Of a stretch of 24,268 nucleotides of DNA, positions 6,703 to 14,665 are shown in pieces. The translations under genes and the position numbers were made by a program. The number at the start of each line of letters is the position of its first letter. The first letter of the stretch is position 1. The stretch spans positions 1 through 24,268 of the forward strand of contig DSBO01000025.1 of NCBI GenBank assembly GCA_011046015.1. The letters run 5' to 3'. Below the pieces are notes generated by a model. That model saw nothing but the letters and a program-made list of their open reading frames with translations. It was not told the DNA's origin and did no database searches. The stretch comes from Thioalkalivibrio sp. (GTDB lineage Bacteria; Pseudomonadota; Gammaproteobacteria; SpSt-1174).

Positions 6703-7200
6703 TTAAAGCGCAACCAGCGCCTTGTCGTAATCCGGCTCCTGGGCAATCTCCGGCACCAGCTCGGCGTGCACCACCTTGTCGTTCTCGTCGAGCACGACCA
6801 CGGCGCGGGCGGTGATACCGGCCAGCGGGCCGTCGGTGATGAGCACACCGTAGTCCTTGGCGAAGTGGCGGTCGCGCATGATGGACAGCGGCACGACCTT
6901 GTCGACGTTCTCGGCGCCGCAGAAGCGGCCCATGGCAAAGGGCAGGTCGGCGGCGATCACCAGCATCACCACGTCGTTGCGGTCTTTGGCGAAGTCGTTG
7001 AACTTCTTCGTCGAGGTGGCGCAGACTGGGGTGTCGAGGCTCGGCACGATGTTGAGCAGCTTCTTCTTGCCCTTGAAGGTGTCCAGCGTGACGTCCTGCA
7101 GGTCGGTATTCACCAGCGTGAAGGCCGGCGCCTGGCTGCCGACGGCCGGCAGCTCGCCGTTGGTGTGGATCTCGTTGCCTTGCAGCGTAATCTTGGCCAT
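6703..7200 (-). CDS. tpx: Thiol peroxidase Tpx (atypical 2-Cys peroxiredoxin)
   Basis: Thioredoxin-dependent lipid and hydrogen peroxide reductase. The 165-residue product has the Tpx signature SLDTPVCATS with peroxidatic C60 and the resolving C94 in GRFCGAEN, the spacing known for Tpx. The N-terminus MAKITLQGNEIHTNGELPAV is typical. The ATG follows AAGGAG with a 7-nt spacer. The gene lies between gcvPA (56 bp upstream) and gcvPB (144 bp downstream) on the same strand, so it probably shares the riboswitch-controlled transcript unless it has its own promoter, which I could not identify with confidence. Confidence 0.95.
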   Translation of the reverse strand: MAKITLQGNEIHTNGELPAVGSQAPAFTLVNTDLQDVTLDTFKGKKKLLNIVPSLDTPVCATSTKKFNDFAKDRNDVVMLVIAADLPFAMGRFCGAENVDKVVPLSIMRDRHFAKDYGVLITDGPLAGITARAVVVLDENDKVVHAELVPEIAQEPDYDKALVAL

Positions 7201-7256
7201 GTCTGTTCTCCTTGGGATTTTTTCTGGATTGTATGTTGTGTCTTTCGATGGCCGCG

Positions 7257-8612
7257 CTAGGCCAGCGCGGTCCTGAGGGCCGCGACGTAGGCGTCGAGGT
7301 CGGCCCCGGTCTTGGTCTCGGTGGCACAGACCAGCAGGCAGTCCGCCATGTCCGGGTAGTCCTGACCGAGGTCGTAACCGCCCAGCACGCCCTGCTCGGC
7401 CATCTTCGCCAGCACACCGGCGGCGGGGCGGTCGAGCTTGAACACCACCTCGTGGAAGTGCTCGCCGCTGAACAGCGGCTGCACGCCCAGGGCCGCGACA
7501 CGCTCGACCAGGGCCTGTGTGTTGGCATGACTGGCGGCCGCCACGCGTTCCAGACCCTCCGGCCCGAGCAGGGCCATGTGGATGGTGGAGGCGGTGACCA
7601 CCAGCCCCTGGTTGGTGCAGATGTTCGAGGTGGCCTTGGAACGGCGGATGTGCTGCTCACGCGCCTGCAACGTGAGCACGAAACCGCGCTTGCCGTCGGC
7701 ATCCACGGTACGTCCGACGATGCGCCCGGGCATCTGGCGGGCATGTTCCTGCCGGCAGCACATGAGGCCGTAATAGGGCCCGCCGGAGGACAGCGGCGCG
7801 CCCAGCGGCTGGCCGTCGCCACAGACGATGTCCACGCCATCGTCGCCCCACTCGCCCGGCGGGGTGAGCAGCGCGAGCGTGAGCGGGTTCACCACCGCGA
7901 TCACCAGCACGTTGTTGGCCCGCGCCCAGCGGGTGAGCTCGTCCACCTCTTCCAGCGTACCGAAGAAATTTGGCTGCTGGATGACAAGCGCGGTGTAGTC
8001 CTCGCCTTCATAGGGCTTGAGCGTATCCAGCGAGACCCGGCCGCTGGCCGGGTCGAAGGGCACCTCCACCAGCTCGATCTCCTGGCCGTCCACGATGGCG
8101 TGCGTGGTGGCGCGATACGCTGGGTGCACGCTGGTCGGCACCAGGATGCGGCGCGACTTCGACTTGCGGTGGACACGCACGGCCATGAGCACGGCCTCGG
8201 CCAGCGCCGAGGCACCGTCGTACAGCGAGGCGTTGGAGACGTCCATGCCGGTCAGGCCGGTCATCATCGTCTGGTACTCGTAGATGAGCTGCAGCGTGCC
8301 CTGCGAGGCCTCGGCCTGGTAGGGCGTGTAGGCGCTGTAGAACTCGCCGCGGGTGGCGATCTGCCAGACGGCCGCCGGGATATGGTGCTCGTAGGCGCCC
8401 GCACCGATGAAGTTGAGCGCACCGGCATCCTGGGCTGCGCGGTCGCCCATCAGGCGGGTGATCTCCATCTCGCTCATGGCATCCGGGATGCCCCTGAGCT
8501 CACCCGTGCGCAGCTCGGCCGGGATCTCGTCGAACAGCGTCTCGATACTGGGCACACCGATGGTGGCCAGCATCTCGCGGATGTCGTCTTGCGTGTGCGG
8601 AATGAACGGCAT
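7257..8612 (-). CDS. gcvPA: Glycine dehydrogenase (decarboxylating) subunit 1, GcvPA
   Basis: N-terminal half of the split P-protein of the glycine cleavage system, working as a heterotetramer with GcvPB. The 451-residue length is usual. It begins MPFIPHTQDDIREMLATIGV and shows family segments such as FIGAGAYEHHIPAAV, TPYQAEASQGTLQLIYEYQT, DVSNASLYDGASALAEA and SNICTNQGLV. It carries no PLP lysine, as expected, since that residue is in GcvPB. The gene starts 45 bp after the end of gcvH. Split P-proteins are common in Firmicutes and archaea and also occur in some gammaproteobacterial groups; E. coli has a single fused GcvP. Confidence 0.95.
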   Translation of the reverse strand: MPFIPHTQDDIREMLATIGVPSIETLFDEIPAELRTGELRGIPDAMSEMEITRLMGDRAAQDAGALNFIGAGAYEHHIPAAVWQIATRGEFYSAYTPYQAEASQGTLQLIYEYQTMMTGLTGMDVSNASLYDGASALAEAVLMAVRVHRKSKSRRILVPTSVHPAYRATTHAIVDGQEIELVEVPFDPASGRVSLDTLKPYEGEDYTALVIQQPNFFGTLEEVDELTRWARANNVLVIAVVNPLTLALLTPPGEWGDDGVDIVCGDGQPLGAPLSSGGPYYGLMCCRQEHARQMPGRIVGRTVDADGKRGFVLTLQAREQHIRRSKATSNICTNQGLVVTASTIHMALLGPEGLERVAAASHANTQALVERVAALGVQPLFSGEHFHEVVFKLDRPAAGVLAKMAEQGVLGGYDLGQDYPDMADCLLVCATETKTGADLDAYVAALRTALA

Positions 8613-8657
8613 GGTAAATCCTGTGATGTCGAAAGGGCCGCTACGACTCGAAGACGC

Positions 8658-9050
8658 TTACGCCTCTTCTTCCAGCAGCTTGTTGTACGCGTCGGCGTCC
8701 ATCAGGCCGTTCAGGTCGTCGGCGTTTTCCGGGCGCAGCTTGAACAGCCAGCCGTCGCCGTAGGCGTCGTTGTTCACGGTCTCCGGCGCGTCGGCCAGCA
8801 GCTCGTTGCCTTCCACCACTTCACCGGCCAGCGGCGCGTAGACGTCGGAGGCGGCCTTGACGGACTCGACCACCGCGCAGGATTCCTCGGCGGCCAGGTT
8901 GGTGCCGGCCTCCGGGGTCTCGACGAAGACCAGGTCACCCAGCAGCTCCTGGGCATGATCGGTGACACCGACGGTGACGGTGCCGTCGCCGTTGTCGCGC
9001 ACCCACTCGTGGCTCTTGGTGTATTTCAGGTCGGACGGTACGTTGCTCAT
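8658..9050 (-). CDS. gcvH: Glycine cleavage system H protein
   Basis: Lipoyl carrier that shuttles the aminomethyl intermediate between the P, T and L proteins. The 130-residue product starts MSNVPSDLKYTKSHEWV and carries the lipoylation site VVESVKAASD with K65. The typical C-terminal segment NDAYGDGWLFKLRPEN and an acidic tail are present. It sits 44 bp downstream of gcvT and 45 bp upstream of gcvPA in the same orientation. Confidence 0.96.
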   Translation of the reverse strand: MSNVPSDLKYTKSHEWVRDNGDGTVTVGVTDHAQELLGDLVFVETPEAGTNLAAEESCAVVESVKAASDVYAPLAGEVVEGNELLADAPETVNNDAYGDGWLFKLRPENADDLNGLMDADAYNKLLEEEA

Positions 9051-9094
9051 GATGTGCCCCTCAAGGTTCAGTCAGTACGATTCGATTGTGACAA

Positions 9095-10186
9095 TCAGAG
9101 TTCGATGCAGGCCTTGCCGTTGCGCACGAACGGCGGCTTGACGATGCGCGCCGGCAGGCGCTTGTTGCGGATCTCCACCTCGCAGCGCGCGTCGGTGCCC
9201 ACGGGCACGCGGCCCATGGCGATGGCCACGCCCAGGGTCGGCGAGAAGGTGCCGCTGGTGACCTCGCCCTCGCCCACACCCTCGACAATGATCTTCTGGT
9301 GCGAGCGCAGCACGCCCTTGCCCTCCAGCACCAGGCCGACGAACTTCTGCTTCACACCCCCGGCCTTCTGCTGCTCCAGCGCCTGGCGGCCGATGAAGTC
9401 GCGTTCGGCCGGCTCCCAGGCCACGGTCCAGGCCAGGCCGGCCTCCAGCGGGGAGATGCCCTCGTCCATGTCGGTGCCGTAGAGGTTCATGCCGGCCTCC
9501 AGGCGCAGCGTGTCGCGCGCGCCCAGGCCGATGGGCTTGACGCCGGCGGCAGCCAGCGCGTCCCAGAAGCCGGGCGCGTCGGCATTCGGCAGCATGATCT
9601 CGAAGCCGTCCTCGCCGGTGTAGCCGGTACGGGCAATGAAGAGCTCGCCAAGCTGCTGGCCGACGAACACGCCCAGGTTCTCGGCGGCGGTGCGGTCGCC
9701 GTCCTCCAGGAGCGTGCAGACGATCTCGCGCGCCCTGGGGCCCTGCACGGCGATCATGGACAGCTCGTCGCGCTCGGTGAGGCTGAGGTCGAAGCCCTCG
9801 GCCTGGCGGCGCATCCAGGCCAGGTCCTTGTCGCGCGTGGCGGCGTTGACCACCACGCGGTAGAAGTCGTCGGCCAGATAATAGGTGATGAGGTCGTCGA
9901 TGACGCCGCCACGCTCGTTGAGCATGCAGCTGTACAGCGCCTTGCCCGGGGTCCTGAGCTTGGCGATGTCGTTGGCCAGCAGGTGGCGCAGGTAGTCGCG
10001 CACGCCCGCGCCGCGCAAATCGACCACGACCATGTGCGAGACGTCGAACATCCCGGCGGCCTCGCGGACGGTGTGATGCTCCTCGATCTGGGAGCCGTAG
10101 TGGATGGGCATCTCCCAGCCGGCGAAGTCCACCATGCGGGCCCCGGCTTCCAGATGCTTGTCGTACAGTGCGGTGCGATTGGCCAT
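9095..10186 (-). CDS. gcvT: Aminomethyltransferase GcvT (glycine cleavage T protein)
   Basis: Transfers the methylene group from aminomethyl-lipoyl GcvH to tetrahydrofolate and releases ammonia. The 363-residue product has the N-terminal segment MVDFAGWEMPIHYGSQ, the folate-domain segment GGVIDDLITYY (93-103) with the expected catalytic Asp, ARTGYTGEDGFEI, and the GARDTLRLEAGMNLYG segment. The start is the ATG at 10184-10186, preceded by GGGAG. A much longer in-frame extension exists upstream, but it runs through the riboswitch and terminator and is not coding. This is the first gene of the operon, under glycine riboswitch control. Confidence 0.95.
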   Translation of the reverse strand: MANRTALYDKHLEAGARMVDFAGWEMPIHYGSQIEEHHTVREAAGMFDVSHMVVVDLRGAGVRDYLRHLLANDIAKLRTPGKALYSCMLNERGGVIDDLITYYLADDFYRVVVNAATRDKDLAWMRRQAEGFDLSLTERDELSMIAVQGPRAREIVCTLLEDGDRTAAENLGVFVGQQLGELFIARTGYTGEDGFEIMLPNADAPGFWDALAAAGVKPIGLGARDTLRLEAGMNLYGTDMDEGISPLEAGLAWTVAWEPAERDFIGRQALEQQKAGGVKQKFVGLVLEGKGVLRSHQKIIVEGVGEGEVTSGTFSPTLGVAIAMGRVPVGTDARCEVEIRNKRLPARIVKPPFVRNGKACIEL

Positions 10187-10200
10187 GTCATCTCCCAAAC

Positions 10201-10238
10201 GAAAAAGGCGGCCGGCGGCAAGTCTGCCGTCGGCCGCC
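10201..10238 (-). terminator. Riboswitch-linked intrinsic terminator
   Basis: On the minus strand a 14-bp stem with one mismatch (10238-10225 pairing with 10220-10207) around the loop GACT is followed by TTTTT at 10206-10202. It begins one nucleotide after aptamer II and ends 15 nt before the gcvT ATG. This is the expected expression platform: readthrough when glycine is bound, termination otherwise. The direction of regulation is inferred from known gcvT riboswitches. Confidence 0.9.
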
Positions 10239-10239
10239 C

Positions 10240-10447
10240 CTCTGTCCGGTAACCTGAGAGATTGGGGCGCGGATGCGCTCCCCTCACCTTCGGTGGGCCC
10301 CACGGGGCCGCTCTCCAGAGCCAATCGAAGAGGCGCGAACGGCATATCCGGCGGCCTCAAAACCCTCGCGGTCCTTTTGCCTGAGCGTTTCCGGGCGGAA
10401 ATTGCGCCTTCGGCGCCCGGGTGAACCGGGCCTCTCCCACGAGAATG
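10240..10447 (-). promoter_or_regulatory. Tandem glycine riboswitch upstream of gcvT
   Basis: Two aptamers on the minus strand. Aptamer I (about 10447-10363) shows GGGAGAG, the GCGCCGAAGGCGC stem-loop, and GGAAACGCTCAGGCAAAAGG, closed by CTCGTG/CGCGAG as P1. Aptamer II (about 10320-10240) shows GGAGAG, CACCGAAGGTG, and ATCTCTCAGGTTACCGGACA, closed by CTCTG/CAGAG. These are the conserved elements of the glycine riboswitch, which usually activates glycine catabolism when glycine is abundant. The linker between the aptamers is about 42 nt and contains its own GAGGC...GCCTC stem, longer than the roughly 10 nt I expect for this class. Confidence 0.93.
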
Positions 10448-10462
10448 TCGATCAGACCCGGG

Positions 10463-10491
10463 AATATAAACCAGCCCGCGCCGGATCGAAA
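10463..10491 (-). promoter_or_regulatory. Probable sigma70 promoter of the gcv riboswitch leader
   Basis: On the minus strand TTTCGA (10491-10486) and TATATT (10468-10463) are separated by 17 bp. Transcription would start near 10456, about 10 nt before the first aptamer, which is where a riboswitch leader should begin. The -35 is weak and the -10 good. It is supported by position as well as sequence. Confidence 0.5.
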
Positions 10492-10602
10492 GCCCGGTGG
10501 AGACCCACCTCCCGTCACGGCGGGGGAATTGATCCAGTTCAGTGCGGAGTCAGCCAGGCCTGCTATCATGCCCCGGTCGCAATCCGTCGAGGACCCGTAA
10601 AC

Positions 10603-11091
10603 ATGCAGACACTTGTCAGACTCGCCCTTCTTCCCCTGGCCCTGTTCATGTCGGCCGCCCTGGCAGGGACGCCCGTGACCACCAGCGACGCCTGGGTTCG
10701 CGAGGCCCCGCCCGGCGCGCCGATGATGGCCGGCTACCTGGTGCTGACCAACGACTCCAACGCCGATCGCGCCCTGGTGGCGGCCGAGAGTACGGATTTC
10801 GGCGCCATCGAGCTGCATCGCTCGGTGTTCGAGGACGGAATGGCCCGCATGGTCCCGCAGGAGAGCATCCCGGTGCCGGCCGGCGGCCGCACGGAGCTCA
10901 AACCCGGCGACTACCACCTCATGCTCATGAAGCCCAGGCGCGCCCTGCGCGCCGGCGAGGTCACCGAGATCTCCCTGCGCTTCGACGACGGCAGCACGCT
11001 CACCGTGCGCGCCGAGGTGCGTCGCGCCGCCATGGGCGGCGAGATGCCACATAGCCACGGCGATCATGAGCACATGGACCACGCCCACTGA
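10603..11091 (+). CDS. Periplasmic copper chaperone, PCuAC family
   Basis: Secreted 162-residue protein that binds Cu(I) and in known systems delivers copper to the CuA site of cytochrome c oxidase. The signal peptide spans about 1-21 (MQTLVRLALLPLALFMSAAL, cleavage after ALA). The defining H-x10-M-x21-H-x-M motif is exact: H72, M83, H105 and M107. A His/Met-rich tail (MPHSHGDHEHMDHAH) is extra and probably also binds metal. The ATG at 10603 follows GAGGA with a 9-nt spacer; the longer in-frame upstream stretch overlaps the riboswitch region and lacks coding character. The usual partners (Sco, oxidase genes) are not adjacent. Divergent from the gcv operon. Confidence 0.93.
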   Translation: MQTLVRLALLPLALFMSAALAGTPVTTSDAWVREAPPGAPMMAGYLVLTNDSNADRALVAAESTDFGAIELHRSVFEDGMARMVPQESIPVPAGGRTELKPGDYHLMLMKPRRALRAGEVTEISLRFDDGSTLTVRAEVRRAAMGGEMPHSHGDHEHMDHAH

Positions 11092-11112
11092 GCACCGATT
11101 ATCGGTGAAACA

Positions 11113-11134
11113 CCCCGGCCCATCCGGGCCGGGG
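11113..11134 (+). terminator. Strong hairpin after the PCuAC gene, probable terminator
   Basis: A perfect 9-bp stem CCCCGGCCC/GGGCCGGGG with an ATCC loop lies about 20 bp past the stop codon. It is followed by CTTACA rather than a true T run, so termination strength is uncertain. A smaller palindrome, ACCGATTATCGGT, sits just before it. Confidence 0.55.
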
Positions 11135-11323
11135 CTTACACGCTGCCCCCCTTCATACAGACTCGTGAATCCGCCCGGCCGGACCCGCGTTCGCCACGCC
11201 CGGCACGACACAAGGCCATGAACCCTATGCGGTTTTAGCCGTGCGGCAACATGCGCCGCACGAAAGCGGTGCGCTACACTCGCAGTTACCAAGCCGGCCC
11301 TGCAACCGGTACACGTCACGGAC

Positions 11324-12214
11324 ATGACCCGATACCCTTCCTACAGGCACCGCGGCTGGGCGCTGCTCCTCGGTCTGCTGGCCTGCCTGCCGGCCGCCAC
11401 CCTCGCCGACGTCGCCGCCGACGACGCGCTGCGCATCGGCGTGCTGTCCGTCGAGCCGCCCGCGCGCAGCCATGCCGACTGGCAGCCCTTCGCGCGGTAC
11501 ATGAGCGAACACCTCGGGCGCCCCATCCGCCTCATTGCGCCGCGCGGCTTCGACGCCATGCGGGACGCCATCCGCGCCGGCGAACTCGATTTCTTCTACA
11601 TCAACGGTCATATCCACTACCGGCTCAAGCAGGAAGGCTACTCGCTGGGCGTGCTGCAGATGATCAATATCGAGGACGGCAACGTCAGTCAGAGCCACAT
11701 CTTCGTGCGCGCCGACAGCGACATCCGCTCCGTGCAGGACCTGCGCGAAAAACGCATCGCCTACGTCAGCCCCATGGGCGCGGGTTCCTACCTCGCACCG
11801 CGCGCCTACCTCTACGAGCAGGGCGTGGCGAGCGGCATCGAGACAGAGGAACTGTTCACCAACAACCACGCCAACTCCGTGTACGGCGTGCTGCTGGGCG
11901 ACTACGACGCGGCCGCCCTGTGCCGCCTGCGCTACGAGCTGCTGAGCGAAAAGATGGAGATGGAAGAGCTGGCGGTGATCGGTGTCAGCTTCGAGTACGC
12001 CGAACACGTCATCGCCGCCCGTCCCGGCCTGCCGCCGGAACTGGTCGAGCGGTTCCGCGAGGTCGGTACCGCGATGCGCGACGACCCCGCGGGACGCGCC
12101 ATCCTCGATGACATGCGTCCCAACAAGATCCGCTCCTTCGTACCCTATGATCCGGCCATCGAGGCCATCACCCGGCGCCAGCTCGAGGTGGCGCGGATCG
12201 GGGCCGGAGAATGA
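11324..12214 (+). CDS. PhnD-like periplasmic substrate-binding protein (phosphate/phosphonate-binding type)
   Basis: A 296-residue secreted solute-binding protein of the PhnD/SsuA type II fold. The N-terminus (GWALLLGLLACLPAATLAD) is a signal peptide; cleavage could follow A28, or C21 in LLAC could be lipidated, and I cannot decide. The mature part begins DALRIGVLSVEPPARSHADW and shows the family layout: FARYMSEHLGRPIRLI, the DFFYINGHIHY segment, the DLREKRIAYVSPMGAGSYLA lobe-crossing segment, and a C-terminal IRSFVPYDPAIEAI. No ABC permease or ATPase genes are adjacent. Its stop overlaps the start of the GGDEF-EAL gene (ATGA), so it probably serves as the ligand-sensing partner of that membrane protein. 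The ligand is unknown. Confidence 0.85.
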   Translation: MTRYPSYRHRGWALLLGLLACLPAATLADVAADDALRIGVLSVEPPARSHADWQPFARYMSEHLGRPIRLIAPRGFDAMRDAIRAGELDFFYINGHIHYRLKQEGYSLGVLQMINIEDGNVSQSHIFVRADSDIRSVQDLREKRIAYVSPMGAGSYLAPRAYLYEQGVASGIETEELFTNNHANSVYGVLLGDYDAAALCRLRYELLSEKMEMEELAVIGVSFEYAEHVIAARPGLPPELVERFREVGTAMRDDPAGRAILDDMRPNKIRSFVPYDPAIEAITRRQLEVARIGAGE

Positions 12215-14616
12215 AGCTGTCGCTGTCCAGTCGACTGCTGCTCAGCCTGGTCGTGGTGTTCCTCCTCACCACGCTATGCCTCGGCTACATCCTGTTCGAG
12301 ACCTCGGAGGCGCGTTTCGAGAAGGGTCGCGAAACGCAGGCCCGCACCCTCGCACGGGGGCTCGCCGAGGGCAGCCTCGACGCGCTGGCCGCGCGCGACT
12401 ACGAACTGCTGGAGCGCTGGCTGCGCGCGTCGATCCCGCTGCCGGAATACGCCTACGCCTACATCTCGCGGCCCAACGGCATCATCACCGCCCACACGGA
12501 GCCCGGGCTGGTGGCAACGCGCACCGAGGCGCAGCGCCAGCTCGACGAGACACGGGTCACCCGCAGGACCTATCGGGAACAGCCGGTGGTCGAGGTCATC
12601 CAGCCCGTGTGGCTCGGCCGGCAGCACCTGGCGAACGCGCACGTCGCCTACTACGCCGAACATGAAAACCTGCTGGCAAGCGGGCACGCCTGGGTGCTCA
12701 GCGGCGCACTGCTGCTGTCGCTGTTGATCCTCACAACCGCCACCTACCTCATCCTGCGCCGCGTCGTCCGTCCGATGACGCGGCTGGCCACCCTCATTGA
12801 CCGGTCGTCGATGGACGGCGCCCCCATCGACACCGCGCTGCTGGTGCGCACCGACGAGGTGGGGCTGCTGGCGCGCAACTTCGACGGGCTGCTGACACGG
12901 CTGGGGCAGAGCTACCGCGACCTCGCCCGGGAAAAGGACCGCGTACAGATCACGCTGGACTCGATCACCGACGCGGTCATCAGCACCGACGACGCTGGCC
13001 GCGTCGTCTACATGAACGCGCTCGCCCAGACCATGACCGGATGGTCACTGGCGGCGGCGGCCGGCAAGCCGGCCGATGACATCGTCGCGCTTAGCGAGGA
13101 AGGCAACACGCAGCCGATGCGCACGCGGATCGGACCCTGCCTGCAGCGCGGCGAGGATTATGTCGGCAAACAGCAACTCGCACTCAGCGCGCGCGACGGA
13201 CGGGACTACGTCGTGCTGGAATCGGTTTCCACCCTGCGGGCGGGCGACGGCACGGTGCTGGGCGCGGTACTGGTGCTGCGCGACATCACCGAGGTCACGC
13301 AGATCACGCGCCGGCTCGACTACCAGGCCACGCACGACCGGGTAACCGGCCTCATCAACCGCTACGAGTTCGAACGACGCGTGGAACTCGCCCTGGACGA
13401 CGCCCGGCGCAGCCACAGCGAGCATACCATCTGCTACATCGACCTCGACCAGTTCAAGATCATCAACGACACCGCCGGCCATGCCGCGGGCGACCACGTG
13501 CTGCGCACCCTCGCCAACCGGCTTTCGCAGCTTAATCTCTGCGAGGGCGACAACCAGCTCGCCCGGCTCGGCGGCGACGAATTCGCCATGCTGCTGTTGA
13601 ACTGCCCGCTCGACCGCGCCGCGACCGAGGCCGAGACCATCCTGCAGGCCATCAAGGCCTCGCCCATCGAATGGGAGTCGCAGTCCTTCGAGCCCAGCGC
13701 GAGCATCGGCGTGGTCGCCATCACCCCCGCATCGGAGAACGTCATCCAGCTCATGAAGGAAGCGGACGTCGCCTGCTACTCGGCCAAGGACGAAGGGCGC
13801 GGCCGCATCTTCGTTTTCGATGCCAGCAACGGCGAGGACTCCATGCACCAGCGCGACATGCTGCGCGCCACCGCGCTGCGGGACGCGCTGACCAGCGCGC
13901 GCCTGCGGCTCGTCGCGCAGCCCGTCGTCGCACTGGCCGACGATGACGCCAGGCCCCACTACGAACTGCTGCTGCGCATGATCGACCACGACGGACAGAT
14001 CGTCTCGGCCGGCCCGTACATCCCTGCCGCCGAACGTTTCGGGGTCATGCAGTCCATCGACCGCTGGGTGGTGGACGCGGCCCTGCAGCTGGTGAACGAC
14101 CCGCGCCACGACATCGGCAACGCCATACTCTCGATCAACATCTCCGGCAACTCGCTGGGCGACGACCGCTTCCTCGCCTTCGTCTGCGAGGCCATGCGCA
14201 CCCACGAGGCCCCGGGCAGCCAGATCTGCTTCGAGATCACCGAGACCGCCGCCGTCAGCCACCTCGCACGCGCGCAGGCCTTCATCGCCGCCCTGCGCGA
14301 GCTCGGCTGTCGCTTTGCGCTGGACGACTTCGGCAGCGGCCTGTCGTCGTTCATGTACCTCAAGAAGCTGCCGGTGGACTACCTCAAGATCGACGGCGCC
14401 TTCGTCAAGGACATGACCGAAGAGCCCACCGACGCCGCCATGGTCGCCGCCATCAACGAAGTCGGCCACGTCATGGGCATGAAGACCATCGCCGAGTTCG
14501 CCTCCTCCGAGGCCATCATCGCCCGCCTGCGCGAACTGGGCGTCGACTATGCACAAGGCTATGCACTGGGCAAGCCGCAGGAACTGACGGAGATCCTGCC
14601 ACGGCGCCGGGCTTGA
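12211..14616 (+). CDS. Membrane HAMP-PAS-GGDEF-EAL c-di-GMP signalling protein
   Basis: An 801-residue bifunctional-type c-di-GMP enzyme. Layout: TM1 about 8-29, periplasmic sensor about 30-158, TM2 about 160-182, HAMP about 183-235, PAS about 245-365, GGDEF about 370-535, EAL about 548-795. The GGDEF motif is intact (RLGGDEFAM, G454-F458), so diguanylate cyclase activity is possible. The RxxD inhibitory site is absent (EGDN at that position). The EAL motif reads ELL (YELLLRM, E585), and the other metal and catalytic residues are present: N643 in SINISGNS, EITET (675-679), DDFGSG (705-710), K726 in YLKIDG, E762 in AEF, and Q782 in YAQGYALGKP. Phosphodiesterase activity is therefore also plausible. 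It is translationally coupled to the PhnD-like protein, which probably contacts the periplasmic domain. Confidence 0.92.
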   Translation: MKLSLSSRLLLSLVVVFLLTTLCLGYILFETSEARFEKGRETQARTLARGLAEGSLDALAARDYELLERWLRASIPLPEYAYAYISRPNGIITAHTEPGLVATRTEAQRQLDETRVTRRTYREQPVVEVIQPVWLGRQHLANAHVAYYAEHENLLASGHAWVLSGALLLSLLILTTATYLILRRVVRPMTRLATLIDRSSMDGAPIDTALLVRTDEVGLLARNFDGLLTRLGQSYRDLAREKDRVQITLDSITDAVISTDDAGRVVYMNALAQTMTGWSLAAAAGKPADDIVALSEEGNTQPMRTRIGPCLQRGEDYVGKQQLALSARDGRDYVVLESVSTLRAGDGTVLGAVLVLRDITEVTQITRRLDYQATHDRVTGLINRYEFERRVELALDDARRSHSEHTICYIDLDQFKIINDTAGHAAGDHVLRTLANRLSQLNLCEGDNQLARLGGDEFAMLLLNCPLDRAATEAETILQAIKASPIEWESQSFEPSASIGVVAITPASENVIQLMKEADVACYSAKDEGRGRIFVFDASNGEDSMHQRDMLRATALRDALTSARLRLVAQPVVALADDDARPHYELLLRMIDHDGQIVSAGPYIPAAERFGVMQSIDRWVVDAALQLVNDPRHDIGNAILSINISGNSLGDDRFLAFVCEAMRTHEAPGSQICFEITETAAVSHLARAQAFIAALRELGCRFALDDFGSGLSSFMYLKKLPVDYLKIDGAFVKDMTEEPTDAAMVAAINEVGHVMGMKTIAEFASSEAIIARLRELGVDYAQGYALGKPQELTEILPRRRA

Positions 14617-14640
14617 TTAGGGTCGCGAATTACGAGTTCC

Positions 14641-14661
14641 AAGTCGCAAGTTGCAAGTCGC
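14641..14661. repeat. Short heptamer-repeat run after the GGDEF-EAL gene
   Basis: Three successive units of the CAAGTYG type (AAGTCGCAAGTTGCAAGTCG), the same family as the arms at 3048-3059 and 4041-4072. It occurs 24 bp after the stop codon with no inverted partner arm nearby, so it could be a fragment of the full element. Confidence 0.7.
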
Positions 14662-14665
14662 GTAA

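Noticed and set aside
7212..9482. Plus-strand open frame of 756 codons opposite gcvPA and gcvH
   Set aside because: Antisense shadow of gcvPA and gcvH; no recognisable domain and composition typical of reverse-strand translation.
10273..10602. N-terminal extension of the PCuAC gene and of gcvT into the riboswitch region
   Set aside because: Open frames run through on both strands, but the sequence is fully explained by the riboswitch, terminator and promoter, and the proper starts have ribosome sites and family-typical N-termini.
13045..14556. Minus-strand open frame of 503 codons inside the GGDEF-EAL gene
   Set aside because: The plus-strand frame carries all catalytic motifs; the reverse translation has none.
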